DNA of 64,000 nt from Agrypnia vestita (Eukaryota; Arthropoda; Insecta; Trichoptera; Phryganeidae): the NCBI GenBank assembly GCA_016648135.1, contig JADDOH010024928.1, positions 62,001 to 126,000 of the forward strand, given 5' to 3'. Position 1 is the stretch's first letter. The number at the start of each line of letters is the position of its first letter. Below the pieces are notes generated by a model, which was not told the DNA's origin, did not search any database, and saw only the letters and a list, made by a program, of their open reading frames with translations. The translations under genes were made by a program, and so were the position numbers. This document shows, one piece after another, positions 10,579-21,350 of this stretch.

Positions 10579-11861
10579 TTAGGTCCTTACATATGAAATT
10601 GGCGTTTAGTATGGGAGGAACATAAAGCCGATTTTTTTTATTATAATATATTTATTTAATCAAAGTATGTACCATTGCTATCTATGCACTTTTGCCATCT
10701 CATAGGCAGTTCATCGATCCCTTTACTTAAAAAACCATTCGGACGGGAATCGATAAAATCTTTGAAGGCGGTTTGGACTGCCCCATCGGAGTTGAATTTT
10801 TTCCTTTGCAAGAAGTTATCCAAATTTCGAAAAAAATGGTAATCTATTGGAGCAAGGTCCGGAGAGTACGGTGGATGTCTTAGACATTCCAATTGAAGCT
10901 CATCTAATTTGGTAGCCGTCTGTTGTGCAGTGTGTGGTCTAGCGTTATCATGAAGCAGCAGTGGCCTAGAGCGATTAACCAGCCTCGGTTGTTTAGCAGC
11001 TAGCTTTTCCATCATGGTTTGCAGTTGCTGACAATAGACATCTGCCGTAATCGTCTGGCCAGATTTAAGAAAGCTGTAGTGAACGACACCAGCACTAGTC
11101 CACCAAACGCTCACAAGTAACTTTTGGAGTCAATTTTCGCTTGGGGCATGGTTTGGCTGGTTCGGCAGGGTTCAGCCATTGCGATGAGCGCTTCCGATTA
11201 TCGTACAGGATCCACTTTTCATCACAGGTAATGATTCGATTTAAAATTCCTTCATTATTGTGCCGGTTGAGTAATGCAACGCAGCAGTCAACGCGCGTTT
11301 GTTGATTTGCTTCACTCAATTCGTGAGGTAACCACCTTTCAAGCTTTTTCACCTTACCAATTTGCTTCAAGTGGATTAAAACAGTTTTATCACTAACAAC
11401 GCAGCCTGCAGCTAACTCGGATGTGGTTTGCGATGGATCCGTTTCCACAATAGCCTTCAATTCTTCATTATCAACTTTGGTCTCCGGCCGTCCACGGGGC
11501 TTGTTCTGCAGGTCGAAATTTCCAGAACGAAAACGTTGGAACCAAAAACGCAATGTGTTTTCTTTTGCGGCACCGTCGCCATACACATTATTAATCCTTC
11601 GAGCCGTTTCTGCAGCACTGGTGCCACGGTGGAACTCGTAACCGTAAAAAACGCGATATTTCAAGTTTTTCATTTTGTAAACTGAGTGACGCAAAGAAAA
11701 AAACAATTGAGGAAAAAACAAATGAATTATAATTTTCAAAACACAAATACATGAGTAAATAGCTGTATAAATTTGGATTTGGAATTCCTAACCAAAGAGA
11801 AGATATTTGAGATCAAATTTGCCAGTACGGCAAAACGTGAATTTCATATGTAAGGACCTAA
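10579..11861 (-). mobile_element. Nearly complete mariner transposon, 1283 bp
   Basis: Both ends carry the inverted repeat ttaggtccttacatatgaaa, and TA dinucleotides flank it (10577-10578 and 11862-11863). Length, TIRs and target site fit an entire mariner. The only obvious fatal lesion is a frameshift in the transposase. High TIR identity suggests a relatively recent insertion. The right end touches a SINE family 2 copy that starts at about 11864. Confidence 0.92.
10656..11673 (-). pseudogene. Mariner transposase, DD34D, broken by one extra base
   Basis: This is the cut-and-paste transposase of the mariner above. The first frame starts at Met 11673 (MKNLKYRVFYGYEF), includes the helix-turn-helix region and the first catalytic Asp in TCDEKW. 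The second frame (10656-11114) carries SVWW, the second Asp in HDNARPH, and the third in YSPDLAPIDYHFF. Exactly 34 residues separate the last two Asp. Between the conserved lysine-valine and VSVWW there are four bases where three are expected (11115-11118), so a single-base insertion joins the frames. The combined length, about 337 residues, is close to the family norm of about 345. The catalytic triad is otherwise intact. Confidence 0.92.
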
Positions 11862-11863
11862 TA

Positions 11864-12015
11864 TAAGGTCGATATATGCACGGAAACATAGAGGGTTGCT
11901 ATAGCTTAGTGGTCAGAGCACCGGCCCCGGAAAGGAGGTGACCTGATATTTTTTCGTGAATTAGATTTTTCTGTATGTCTTTCTAATTGATTAATTAATT
12001 TGGTTTTAAAACATC
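11864..12015 (+). mobile_element. SINE family 2, tRNA-like head
   Basis: 'tatagcttagtggtcagagc' resembles a tRNA D-arm with A box. The body 'gatttttctgtatgtctttc' is shared with 52.1-52.4 kb and 54.2-54.3 kb. The 5' leader 'ataaggtcga-atat' is also shared with the 52.17-kb copy. The B-box half is missing (the text jumps from ggaggtgacc to the body), and it ends near a CT microsatellite. Confidence 0.6.
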
Positions 12016-13074
12016 TCTCTCTCTCACAGCCCTTGTTATTTTCCGGCGTATCCAGTCCATATAAAGGTTGAAATGGATTAGTGAAAATGGGCAACCATGT
12101 CTCAGTCCTGTTCCGACATTGAACATTTCCGATATTATACGCCGTTCATTCGTACGTGATCCTTATTTCTAATATTAGAATGCAATCTCGAGCTAGTACT
12201 CTTTTCGTTGAAATTATATTTTAAAGTTGGAAACATTCATAATAATGTTGTCGAATATGAAAAAAGTTTTTGCCTTTGTGGAAATATAATTATTCCCCTT
12301 GGGCGTTTTCCCGCGGGGCGTGAGTGAAATAAATGGAAAGTAAACTCGTTAAATATTTAGCCCCCTGTGTGGTCCACGCAGCCTCCCAGGAACGCGAGGT
12401 GAGCTTATATATTTACGTGATAAAGTATTTTATTAGCGTGGCAGGATGTTATCCTGTATAAGGTCCAGGTTACTTGGCAATTCAACCCACCGCTCATACC
12501 AAATAATAAAACAATTTTTACAACCATTGCAAGTACGGGTATATCCATGAAATTAGATATGACTTTAATCTGTGTGGCGTTAGACAGTTTCATTTCTTGA
12601 AAAATATTCAAGCGTTTTGCTAGGATATAATATTATTATTGTATCGCTCTCCCTATAGGTATTCTATAGGGATATATTCTCCCGATAGGTATTCTAACAC
12701 ACGGCGGAGAGCGGCACCCGCGCCAGATGTGATTTACGTGTAGTTAACACCGGTCAACATTCTAGCTTAGCTTTTCTACAATATATCCAATCTAACCAGT
12801 CTAATAATAACAACGCTTCTTCATCGAGAAAAATCAAAACTTCTCGCCTGCCGGTAGGTACTTTCTTGATTTATTATCGCTGGAATTATACACGCGCTAG
12901 CAACATGATTTCACTTTCTATCATTATAGCCCGTTGTCAACTCTGACAATAATTGAAATTTCGCATCGCTACGCCTTCGCTTTTATGGCTTCGTGTTCAT
13001 GTCACCTTCTCGATGTTTACAGAACCTGGTGGACCTTTCGAGAGACTTTTACTATCTTGTGACGATATCCTTTG
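12016..13074. other. No recognised gene
   Basis: Mixed AT-rich sequence. A splice-like pair around 12381-12398 (ccacgcag ... cgcgag|gtgagc) would bound only 17 bases and is not convincing. Nothing else is supportable. Confidence 0.4.
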
Positions 13075-13250
13075 TAAAAACACGAACACGGAATACGTGT
13101 CGTATCAATATTCTTACTGTTTTCAAACTAAGCAAAACCCTTATGCTGTGAAAATAGGACTGACTCGCTGGTGTTCTAGAATGGGGCTCGAACCTCCGAC
13201 CGTCAGATCACTAGGCGAGCATCATGACCACTACACCAACAAGCTATTCA
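13075..13250 (-). mobile_element. tRNA-derived SINE family 1
   Basis: Read on the minus strand: 'gcttgttggtgtagtggtca' (A box tggtgtagtgg), then 'ggttcgagccccattctag' (B box), then the body 'tcatagca', 'aatagtaagaat', 'gacacgtattccgtgttcg'. This is one of the better-preserved copies. Confidence 0.85.
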
Positions 13251-13825
13251 ATTGATTTCAAAATTCTATCTAAAATGCTTCATTACCGAAATAAAGGCCT
13301 CAAAAGACGTCTTGTGTTTCAGCGTATTTTTGAAACTCTGGGAGTTTTTCTTTATGGAATCTTATTTCGTAACGCACAATCTTAATCCTATTTATCAATT
13401 TCTTTTGTAAACTTTGCTTTTTGAGCGTCGTGAAAGATAAAAGTAAAGTAAAGTCATGTAAGTTGTGTGAATTATCCCGGAAACGGAGCATTTATGTAGA
13501 TTGAATTGTAACATTTTTTGTTCAGAATTTTATTTTCAAAGTTATACGCGCTTCGTTTAGTACACGTGCGTATTTGTCTTTGGTTTCCTTGGCTACGTCT
13601 AGATTTAATATTAAAAGTCTGGAATATTGAAGGTATTCGTCGGGAAACGTATACACATTTCGGTGTCGAGTGTCACGAGGGTTGTGGGAGGCTGAAACCT
13701 TAAGGGTCCGAACTGTCATATTTATTGTAAACATTCGTGGAGTATTGTAAAGATGGTAGATAAATTCAGTTGTTACTTTTTGCCGTGTTAAGGATCGACA
13801 TAGGAATGAATAAAAAAGTACATGA

Positions 13826-13866
13826 ATCACAAAACAATCATATATTTATTATGATTGTTTTGTGAT
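13826..13866. repeat. Perfect 17-bp hairpin
   Basis: The arm ATCACAAAACAATCATA (13826-13842) pairs fully with TATGATTGTTTTGTGAT (13850-13866) across a 7-base loop. It lies just left of the hAT-like MITE. Confidence 0.8.
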
Positions 13867-13887
13867 TGTTTATGACAATTGTTTATG

Positions 13888-14372
13888 AATTAGGACGACT
13901 ATCCGGCCAGCCGTAAGGCCGACTATATTTGGCGACTATTCGGCAAAGAGCGCCGACTATCCGACTTCTTAATTTGTATGTAATTCTCAATAAAATGTAT
14001 ATAAGAGGAATTGTATTGAATAAAACCCTTGATTGTTAATTAATATTTTTATTTTAGAATCAGTCTTACACATTTCGAAATGTGTAAGAAGCAACTTTCC
14101 TTTGGTAATCAGCTAATCAGTCTCTTAAATTACTTACTTGTAAAGAAAAAATATCCATGACTTTTGATGTACTGGAAAAAAACTTTTATAAATATTCTAA
14201 GCATTAACTGCTCCATGAAAACAAATCGCGCGAACCAGCTGTAAACGAAGCATCACGGAATTTGCGAATATCCCCGAAACCGTGAACGGCTTGGCCGACT
14301 AGTCGGCCTCTTTACAACCGACTAATTGGCTATTCAGCTATTCGGCCAAAATCATAGTCGGCACATCTCTAA
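13888..14372. mobile_element. Non-autonomous hAT-like element with 'gccgacta' subterminal repeats
   Basis: The right end reads 'agtcggcacatctctaat', the reverse of an agagatgtgccgact terminus common in insect hAT MITEs. Motifs ggccgacta, gccgactat, ccgactatccg and gccgactagtcgg cluster in both orientations in the outer 100 bases at each side, like transposase-binding subterminal repeats. The left terminus is diverged and the 8-bp target duplication is not clear. No transposase remains. Confidence 0.55.
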
Positions 14373-14487
14373 TATTTATATAACAAACCTATCACAGATA
14401 TCAGTCTCTTCAGATTCAGTTTGTAATATGCAAGTACTACTCTCACAATTAACAATAAAATATGTACTTGTATATATATATATTTTT

Positions 14488-14664
14488 AATAATAGAGATG
14501 CGAACACGGAATGACTGTCACATTTATATTCTTACTATTTTCAAAGTAAACTAAACGCCTGTGCTATGAAAGTAAGACTAACTTGCTAGTCTGGAGTGAG
14601 GTTCGAACCGCGACCTTTGGATCACGAGGTGAAAGTCCTAACCACAAGACCAACAAGCTACTCG
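14488..14664 (-). mobile_element. tRNA-derived SINE family 1
   Basis: The same order of A box, B box and body as the 13.1-kb copy, on the minus strand, ending 'gcgaacacggaatgactgtc'. The head is mutated (ttggtcttgtggttaggact). An almost identical head occurs in the 37.4-kb copy, so these two form a subfamily. Confidence 0.8.
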
Positions 14665-14724
14665 TCATTATTGTACTTTGAATTATCAACTTGTGTTCAA
14701 CAGTGTTCAATCAATCAACGAATT

Positions 14725-14790
14725 GAACATTGAATTATCAACACGTTTCGGAGCCAATGGTCCCTTCATTAGGATACAATATACAATGTA
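14725..14790 (-). mobile_element. Penelope-like tail remnant with degraded hammerhead core
   Basis: The minus strand reads TATCCTAATGAAGGGACC..GGCTCCGAAACGTGTTGATA (14776-14735). Stem I TATC/GATA (4 bp), a 'ggagcc'-type stem II and GAAA are visible. The core is CTAATGA instead of CTGANGA, so the catalytic G5 position is changed and the motif should be inactive. Confidence 0.55.
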
Positions 14791-15552
14791 CCTATACTAA
14801 AAATTAAAAATCAAATCAAATCAATTAAGAACTAATAAATAGGCAAATTTAAAAAACAACTATTCGCAATGGTTATTTTTAGTATTTATTTTGGTAATAA
14901 CATTTTTTATAATTTCCAAAATTTTTTTATTTATCTATCTGTAATCCTATGTTATGTGTATTTAAAATTCGCAAAACCTTATTAATATCAAAATAATGGG
15001 TTGTTTTCAAATGATTAGAAAATTCAAAATAGGTACCGATTGCTATTTAGGTAAACATTTTAGGTGCTTCTCAAATCTAAGATCAACATTTCTAAAAATT
15101 TTCTTATATTAAAATGAAACAGGATTTACATCCATAAAATACAAGAGGCAGCGATTATATTATAAGACTTCAGAAGAAAAACAAAAATATTTCACCAAAT
15201 TATTTTATGTACTTAAAAACTTCAATAGATTACCGAAAACGATACAAAATACAATAAATATAAAGGAGTTTAAATTGAAATAAAAAAAGTTTATTATGAA
15301 AAACTTTTAATTGTATAAGCCCATACAATATGGAACTTAATAAAAATTGAAAAAAAAATATTTTTTTTGCAAAAATTTACTTTTTAAGTTTGTTTAAACA
15401 TTAGTTCCTAATTAGTTATTCATCTTTCATAAATTTATTTAAGAGTACCTAAATATATAAATTTATATATTTAGGTACCTAAATATATAAACCTAAGTAC
15501 CTAAATGTATAAATTTATTTACGAGTAAAAAATACCTACGAGTATTTTTTTT
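14791..15552. other. AT-rich, possible PLE debris
   Basis: Stretches such as 'ttatgtacttaaaaacttcaatag' and repeated 'acctaaatatataaa' words (15430-15510) occur, but there is no coding continuity. Confidence 0.35.
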
Positions 15553-15692
15553 AAAATAGAGATCCGAAGACGGAATACGTGTCGTTTCGATATTCTTACT
15601 ATTCTCAAACTAGCCATTTTCATAGCCACTGTGCTATGAAAATAGGACTAACTTGCTGGTGTTCTGGAATGGGGCTCGAAACACCGACCACC
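15553..15692 (-). mobile_element. tRNA-derived SINE family 1, head-truncated
   Basis: The body and B box ('cgagccccattccagaacac' on the minus strand) are present. Upstream of the B box the SINE breaks exactly where a Penelope-type tail begins (15690). The head and A box are missing. Confidence 0.75.
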
Positions 15693-15740
15693 AGGTTCAT
15701 TGACCCCGAAACGTGTTTATAATTCAATAAATTAGTGATT
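15690..15740 (+). mobile_element. Penelope-like tail fragment
   Basis: 'ttgaccccgaaacgtgt' followed by 'ttataattcaataaatta' matches the 3' half of the hammerhead motif and tail seen at 14.75 and 57.87 kb. The CTGANGA half is missing, replaced by the SINE junction. Confidence 0.5.
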
Positions 15741-15954
15741 TATAAAGGGTTAATTATATAAATAATAAAATCTCCTGTTCTTAACCAATCACTAAAGAAT
15801 AATAAGCGCGAAACTTTATAAACGTAAAATATGACGCATAAGGAAGAATTTACCCGGTGGGAGCGAAGGTCTGCAACTTCCGTCTGTCTTACTGCCTGGA
15901 CGAGGCACCCACAACAATCACCAAAAGTGAAATAATAATGAGCATCTTTCAAGA

Positions 15955-16160
15955 TGGCCTCCCAGAGTTCTGAAATGGAGACCTTGGGAACATAAAAGAA
16001 TCATCGGAAGACCTCAAAAGAGATGGGCCAATGATATTGTCGCTGTGGGGGGAAAGAAATGGCTACAATTAGCCAACAACAGGGAAGAATGGAAAAATAA
16101 GGAAGAGGCCTATATCCAGCAGTGGAAAGACGAAGGCTGATGAAGAAGAAGAAGATCTTT
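15955..16160 (+). pseudogene. LINE RT C-terminus with (GAA)n tail
   Basis: The plus strand encodes RPQKRWANDIVAVGGKKWLQ, then NNREEWKNKEEAYIQQWKDE and stop. This is the end of an RTE-type endonuclease/RT ORF. It finishes in gatgaagaagaagaag, the short-repeat tail typical of this clade, so this is a 5'-truncated insertion. Confidence 0.8.
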
Positions 16161-16612
16161 CAATTATTCAGATTCTCCCTCATCTAAAGGCAAGAGACGT
16201 TTTGCATCACAGGTAAGTGGTGTTTTTCGACAGGAGAATCCTTTGGCTGCAAAGAAAAGAGGTTTAGACCTGTGGATAGTGGATAGCGGAGCTGTACTGC
16301 ATGCGGCGAGCGAAATTGGTGTTACTTATATTATATATCGCAATAACTAGTTGGCGGTCTTGTAAAGAGCATTCTTAAGATACTCTTCGTTGTGTGCTCT
16401 AAAGTGGCTCTGGTATGGTATCTTCACCGACCAGAATCATCGAATTTCGGTGTTTTAAGTATCAAAGTATAACACTACTTTAGGTGTAATATACGGTGCA
16501 GATAAATAGTATATGCACGGTATCTTTTGTAATTAATAAATATATGGCGAGCTCACAGCGCGGAATAAACTTCGCTCCAATTCTCCAAACTTGTGTTTTC
16601 ACTCCTAGCATC
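16161..16612. other. Unassigned; weak protease-like peptide
   Basis: About 16230-16330 on the plus strand reads RGLDLWIVDSGAVLHAASEI, reminiscent of the D-S-G-A active-site region of Copia proteases. No other Copia domain is near, so this is only a hint. Confidence 0.25.
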
Positions 16613-17240
16613 AAACTTCCTTCCTGGGTTTCAATCCGTGGGATTGGTTTGCAGCAAAGCACATCTCCTTCTCCATTCTGCTCGGTTTCCGGCGATGCTC
16701 TTCAGCTCTGTGTAGGAGGCACAATTCATATCTTGGCACACTTGCTCAAGATATTCACGGCGAGGGTGCCCTCTGGCAATCTTTCCCTCTACCAATATAG
16801 TTTCGAGCAGATTTTCATGGCGTAAAATATGCCCCATCCATTTTGCAAGCTTTTTCGAGATGGTATTCATCATGTGCTTGGTTTCATCGATCCTGCTGAT
16901 AACCTCTTCATTCGTTATGTGGTCTCTACCTACAAACGTGTCCTAGGAATCTAGGACACGTTTGTAGGTCCACATCTCTAAGGTTTCCAAAAAGTTTTTT
17001 TTCTCTGTCGCCAATGCACCATGTCTCACATCCACACATAAGTTTTTATTAATTGCTTGCGTAGCTTTAGGTTTATATTTTTGTATTCGAAAATCTTTGA
17101 TTTTTTGTTAAACGCAAGTTTTGCTTGGTGGATGCGACTCAACCTCTCTTTTTGTACGGCCATCCCATGTGATTTTACTCCCAAGATAGACAAACTCTTT
17201 TGCGTTCTTATCATCAATCTAGAGAAGCAAAAATTTGATA
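16613..17240 (-). pseudogene. LINE (RTE-like) RT C-terminal fragment, copy 1
   Basis: The minus-strand peptides KKLAKWMGHILRHENLLETI, GKIARGHPRREYLEQVCQD and SYTELKSIAGNRAEWRRRCA match copy 2 at 41349-41951. The order (connection domain, W-GHILRH, basic tail) is the usual RT C-terminus. The RT core is absent and a quasi-palindrome at 16928-16969 replaces part of the ORF. The 3' end carries a GGAA-type tail. Confidence 0.8.
16928..16969. repeat. Perfect 19-bp hairpin inside the LINE
   Basis: ACCTACAAACGTGTCCTAG pairs with CTAGGACACGTTTGTAGGT around the loop GAAT. The homologous part of copy 2 (about 41668-41710) shows no such palindrome, only 'ggaaattcctagggcac', so the hairpin arose in this copy. 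Confidence 0.85.
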
Positions 17241-17692
17241 TCCATCCCTATATTGAAATTGCAGTCTTTGTGCGCGGCTGAAAAAAACGGTAACATTACA
17301 TTGAAAATGTAGGCTTAGTGTATTTGCGGATTGTAGTGTTTGGACCTCACAAAATAACGAGTGGGCTGGTCTTGGTGGACGACCTTCGGGCGATAGGTTC
17401 CACCCTCCGCCCTTTCATTACTGATTGCAGGGGTGAATAAACCACAAGAAATAGTTCGAAAATGTAATTACGCTAAGCGCTGGCAGGCCACATCCCTTCA
17501 AGTTTCCCCATCACTGATTTTGAACAGATCAACTCTTTGAATCTCGCCACCGAAGCGAGATAAATGAGCTTAAAATAAAATAGAATTCTAGTGCCAACAC
17601 TATGGTAAATGGAGGGGTAATGAGATAAATCTCAAAGATTTAGTGATAAATAATTACAATGATACCATGAAATTACGAAAAAGATAGTCAAC
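17241..17692. other. No recognised gene
   Basis: A moderately GC-rich block (17340-17420, 'gtgggctggtcttggtggac') shows no ORF that I can place. Confidence 0.4.
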
Positions 17693-17777
17693 AGCTCTCT
17701 TTTTGTCAATAGCTATCTTTTTGTCAATAGCTCTCTTTTTGTCAATAGCTCTCTTTTTGTCAATAGCTATCTTTTTG
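17693..17777. repeat. 18-bp minisatellite, about 4.7 copies
   Basis: Units alternate AGCTCTCTTTTTGTCAAT and AGCTATCTTTTTGTCAAT. Because the unit is six codons long, both strands stay open across it, giving spurious ORFs (repeats of SIALFL and KKRAID). Confidence 0.9.
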
Positions 17778-20367
17778 CACGGTACTATAATTTTTGCTGG
17801 TATCAAAACAAGACTATCAGCGCAGCCGCGATGCAATTTGTTTTATCGATTAACTTTGTTTCTTGAATCTTCTTGTATGTTTTCGCATATTTGACGGACT
17901 TACAGATCTTTTTTAAACATACAAAAAAATCCAAACTTTAGAACCTCTTAACAGTGTTTTTGTATTTTGAAACTACATAATATAGTTTAAAAATGCTAAA
18001 TGTTTTTATTGAATATAGTAAAATCGGTACTATAATGTGAATTCTAATGTTTTTTTAATATACAAAACTCGGGAAGGTGATAAATACTGGAGAGATATAA
18101 GTGTTAAAAAATAAGTAAAGAAATAAAAAGTCCTGAGTTAAATGAAGATAAGAGTTTTATTAAGTCATCTTATGTCTCTTATCCACGAAATGTAAGACGG
18201 TGGGATGAATCAGAGTGAAATTTTCACAGATTAATTCAGAAATCAACTTGATAAAGGTAAAAAGAGACAAAAACTAAAATTGTATTTGAGCAAACTTGAA
18301 TACTTTTTTCAGTTACACTGCAAGCTATTCTGAATCTCTCATTAAGAATGCGAATGGTCAGATGCAGTGTCTATTCGGTATTGTTTTAAGGGATGAAAGC
18401 ATGGAAATTTGACGAAAAAATGATAAAAAAAACAAATTGAAAATGTCAATTTACAGGATAATTTAGAACTCAAAATTAGCTGGATGGATAATGTTATGAA
18501 TAAAGAAGAAAAAAGTACTTAAAATAATAAATATTTGAAATCTTCAATATCTCTTCAGTAATTTGTAATGAGACACCATGGTCAAAGTGGGTGAAGAAGA
18601 ATATGTTATATTCACTACCTATTACTCTTCATAAATTATACTTTTATTATATATGTATATTTCAGCCTCCAATTAAGGTGAGAACAACGCTATCTAGCGT
18701 ATCGTCTTGATAATGTTAGTGATGTACATTGTTAGATATTGTTATGCTTTTTGCTTCTTATACATTAATGTTATATTAATACCTCGTTATTATTTGAGCC
18801 GTCTGGTAGCACTAGAGACGGACATAGAGAATTATATATTTTGATTAATGATAAATACTAATGACATATCGCTCATGATAAAACAACTCCTTGTATACCA
18901 CAATTTTTTCAATTTTTTTTTATATTTGTTTTTAAAATGTGTGGGTATGTAATATGACAAAAACTTGTACCTTAAAAAAAATTATTTGTGTCTCTTATTC
19001 CATTAAACAAACTCCTCGTATTCTATTTATTGTAAACAATCTAGCTATAATGCAGTTTTTTGCCTCCCCTATAATTTTTTTATTAAATGACTTACGAGGT
19101 ATTGTTTTAACATGAGTGATATGCGATATGGTAATGAATACACTTATCTATTAGTTTTAATTGTCAGTCAACTGAAATATTTAAAAGGATGTAAAAATTA
19201 AAAAAAAAAGGTATTTTATTTAAAATGTTAAAATTCAATATTTTACAATATTCTAAAAACGGAATGACATTGGATAGGAAATTACCAACGGAGATTTGAA
19301 ATTATTATTATTTGGAATGACTAGCATTAAATGACAAAAATTCACCATAAAACTATTAAGTAATTAATTTCATGTTTTTCTTATAGAACTAAAAAGTTTA
19401 TATGTATAAGTTGGTTCAGATCAGTCTAAAGTTGTTTGATTGTATAGAGAACAGAAATAAGCATATTCAATTTAATTAATTTAGATACTAAAAAGAGAGC
19501 TAAAATTGACTCTCCATAAATCAGATCCCCATAATGAAACCATACACAAAGTACCCGAGGCAAATTGGGTTAAGGTACTTTAATTAGTTTGCCACTTGTG
19601 TTAATTTATACGCACTGGATCACTAATTTTGCCCGTAAATTTTGCTAAACTTAGCTGAAACTTTATAAATAACTTACGGCACACTTACGATTGGAATTAC
19701 CTCTTTATACATTGCGAACCGATCCGTGGATCACCGTTTTTTTACATATCATCTTTAAAATAATCGAGGGTTTATAAATAGATTTTTTATGATTGTGATT
19801 ATTTTTATATAGAAAAAAGTTTTTATGAGATTTAAATAACACTGAAGATGTTTAAACAGTACTAATTATTCTAAATTTTCTGATCATCTTTTGGAAATGG
19901 ATAAGAGTTTACAAATTAATAGTAATAATTATTTCGAGTTTTGGAAATGGATTATTTTTATATAAATGTAAATGAAGATCGGTAGGTACCTATTGATCTT
20001 CATATAATTTGAATTGTTAAAAATGGAACGTTTAAATTTGTGTGAAAATTCTTTCACAAACAACTGACAATCGAGCTATTGAGAAATTTATAATATACCG
20101 GTGAATAATACATATTTAATAATGGATAATGTTTCTAATTAAAATAATAGCTTTAAATGTTGTTTCTCTTTTCAGGTGTGTACTTTTATTATTTTTAAAT
20201 ATTAATGTGTGAAATATTATGTTCTTTTGCTAATAAAATATATACTGTTTTCAGAGCAACGCAAAAAAGCTTTTATTTAAAAAAACTAAAATATTTGGGA
20301 AACCGCATTATATAAATAAGGGTTTTTCAAATTTCTTCTTCTTCTTCTTTTTCTTTTAGTAGATCTG
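17778..20367. other. AT-rich intergenic stretch
   Basis: No ORF, TIR pair or shared family was recognised over 2.6 kb. It ends in a pyrimidine tract (cttcttcttcttctttttc, 20337-20355). Confidence 0.5.
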
Positions 20368-20640
20368 TTGATCTGTGCTACAGAAAACTACACCGCGTGG
20401 TATCGCGAGCGCCGGTCGATGAGAGAATGCGTTTGGTGCCTCGGGCTTCTCGTTGGGCGATGTTCCTCGAGCGCGATTGGTCCATTTGGGACGCTCGAGG
20501 GACTAGAGTCCAAGCAGGTCTGGCTCCACCACAATGTTAAAAAAGCTACCTACTTCAGAACAGATATTTCTATATATCTAGTAAGGTAGATGGTGACCGA
20601 AAGGCTTGTTACATATTATCCTAATTCATTTGTATTATGT
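20368..20640 (+). other. Unassigned GC-richer segment with 73-codon ORF
   Basis: A pyrimidine-rich tract ending ttttag precedes an open frame (MICATENYTAWYRERRSMRE ...). The composition is much richer in GC than its flanks. I do not recognise the peptide. It may be transposon or LTR sequence, and coding is unproven. Confidence 0.25.
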
Positions 20641-20679
20641 GTATGTATCAAGCAATCAAATGTCTATTCATGTCTAATA

Positions 20680-21350
20680 AACGATTCATCGGCAATGAAA
20701 TGAAAATTGACATTTTCTGATATTGTCCCTCAACATCACGCACGGCATTGAGTCTACGTAACGCTGTAACGTCACGCACTGTTCCGCAACGTCGCGCACA
20801 ACATAGCGCGGCATTTCTACGTGCCGCGGCAACGTTGCCATGCGCACGGTTCCCGAGCGAGCGCACGGGGACATCGTACCGCCCGTCAGTACCACGTGGT
20901 ATGTTGACAAGCTAAGACGCATGCGCTACAGTTACATATGCTATATGATATGATATAAAACAGCGTTCCGTAATATTGTGTCTTGCTTGTCTATGGAAGG
21001 CCCAAACATTTGTAATAATTTTTCAAAATCAGTTGTTGTCATTCGAATGAAATTGACAAATGATCCGTCAGACATTCGAAGATCGCATAGAATATCCATC
21101 CTTCTTTTCCTTTTCAGTAAATACTTTCGTACCCACCACCTTTTTCTGCTCTTACGTTTCGATAAACTTGTTAGAATAAATAGATACGCAGCACTAATCA
21201 TCATAACCCTTTGGGCGATATTTCCGCGACAAGTGATATGTGAGTCCCGGTTTGTACACGTCAAATGACCGCGTCATTGTCCCCGAAACATGAGCGTAGA
21301 TGTTGATGCGTCATGCCGCGCGGAATGTCGCTCGATTTGTCCCCAAATAA
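20680..21350 (-). mobile_element. PIF/Harbinger remnant
   Basis: The minus strand holds an N-terminal Harbinger nuclease-type peptide (next entry), bordered by GC-rich sequence with repeated 'gcgcg' and 'acgtcacgcac' words in both orientations. 'ttgtccccaaataaa' on the right and 'attgtccctcaacatc' on the left may be residual termini. The rest of the transposase is missing, so this is an internally deleted copy. Confidence 0.5.
20941..21264 (-). pseudogene. Harbinger transposase (HARBI1-like), N-terminal fragment
   Basis: The frame includes KRKSRKRWWVRKYLLKRKRR, FVNFIRMTTTDFEKLLQMFG and IDKQDTILRNAV. This is the usual lead-in of insect Harbinger nucleases: RRWWVHP, then an 'F-NYFRM--E-FDELL' helix and the QDT--R motif. 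The DDE catalytic part is absent: after RNAV the frame leaves the family and stops. The Met used is arbitrary. Confidence 0.7.

Noticed and set aside
12362..12404. Mini-exon (acgcag ... gcgag|gtgagc)
   Set aside because: Only 17 bases between the signals, with no flanking coding frame.
17654..17894. Overlapping ORFs over the minisatellite
   Set aside because: Pure consequence of an 18-bp unit repeated in frame.
20337..20589. Acceptor plus 73-codon ORF as a host exon
   Set aside because: No donor or partner exon and no recognisable peptide. Kept only as an unassigned segment.
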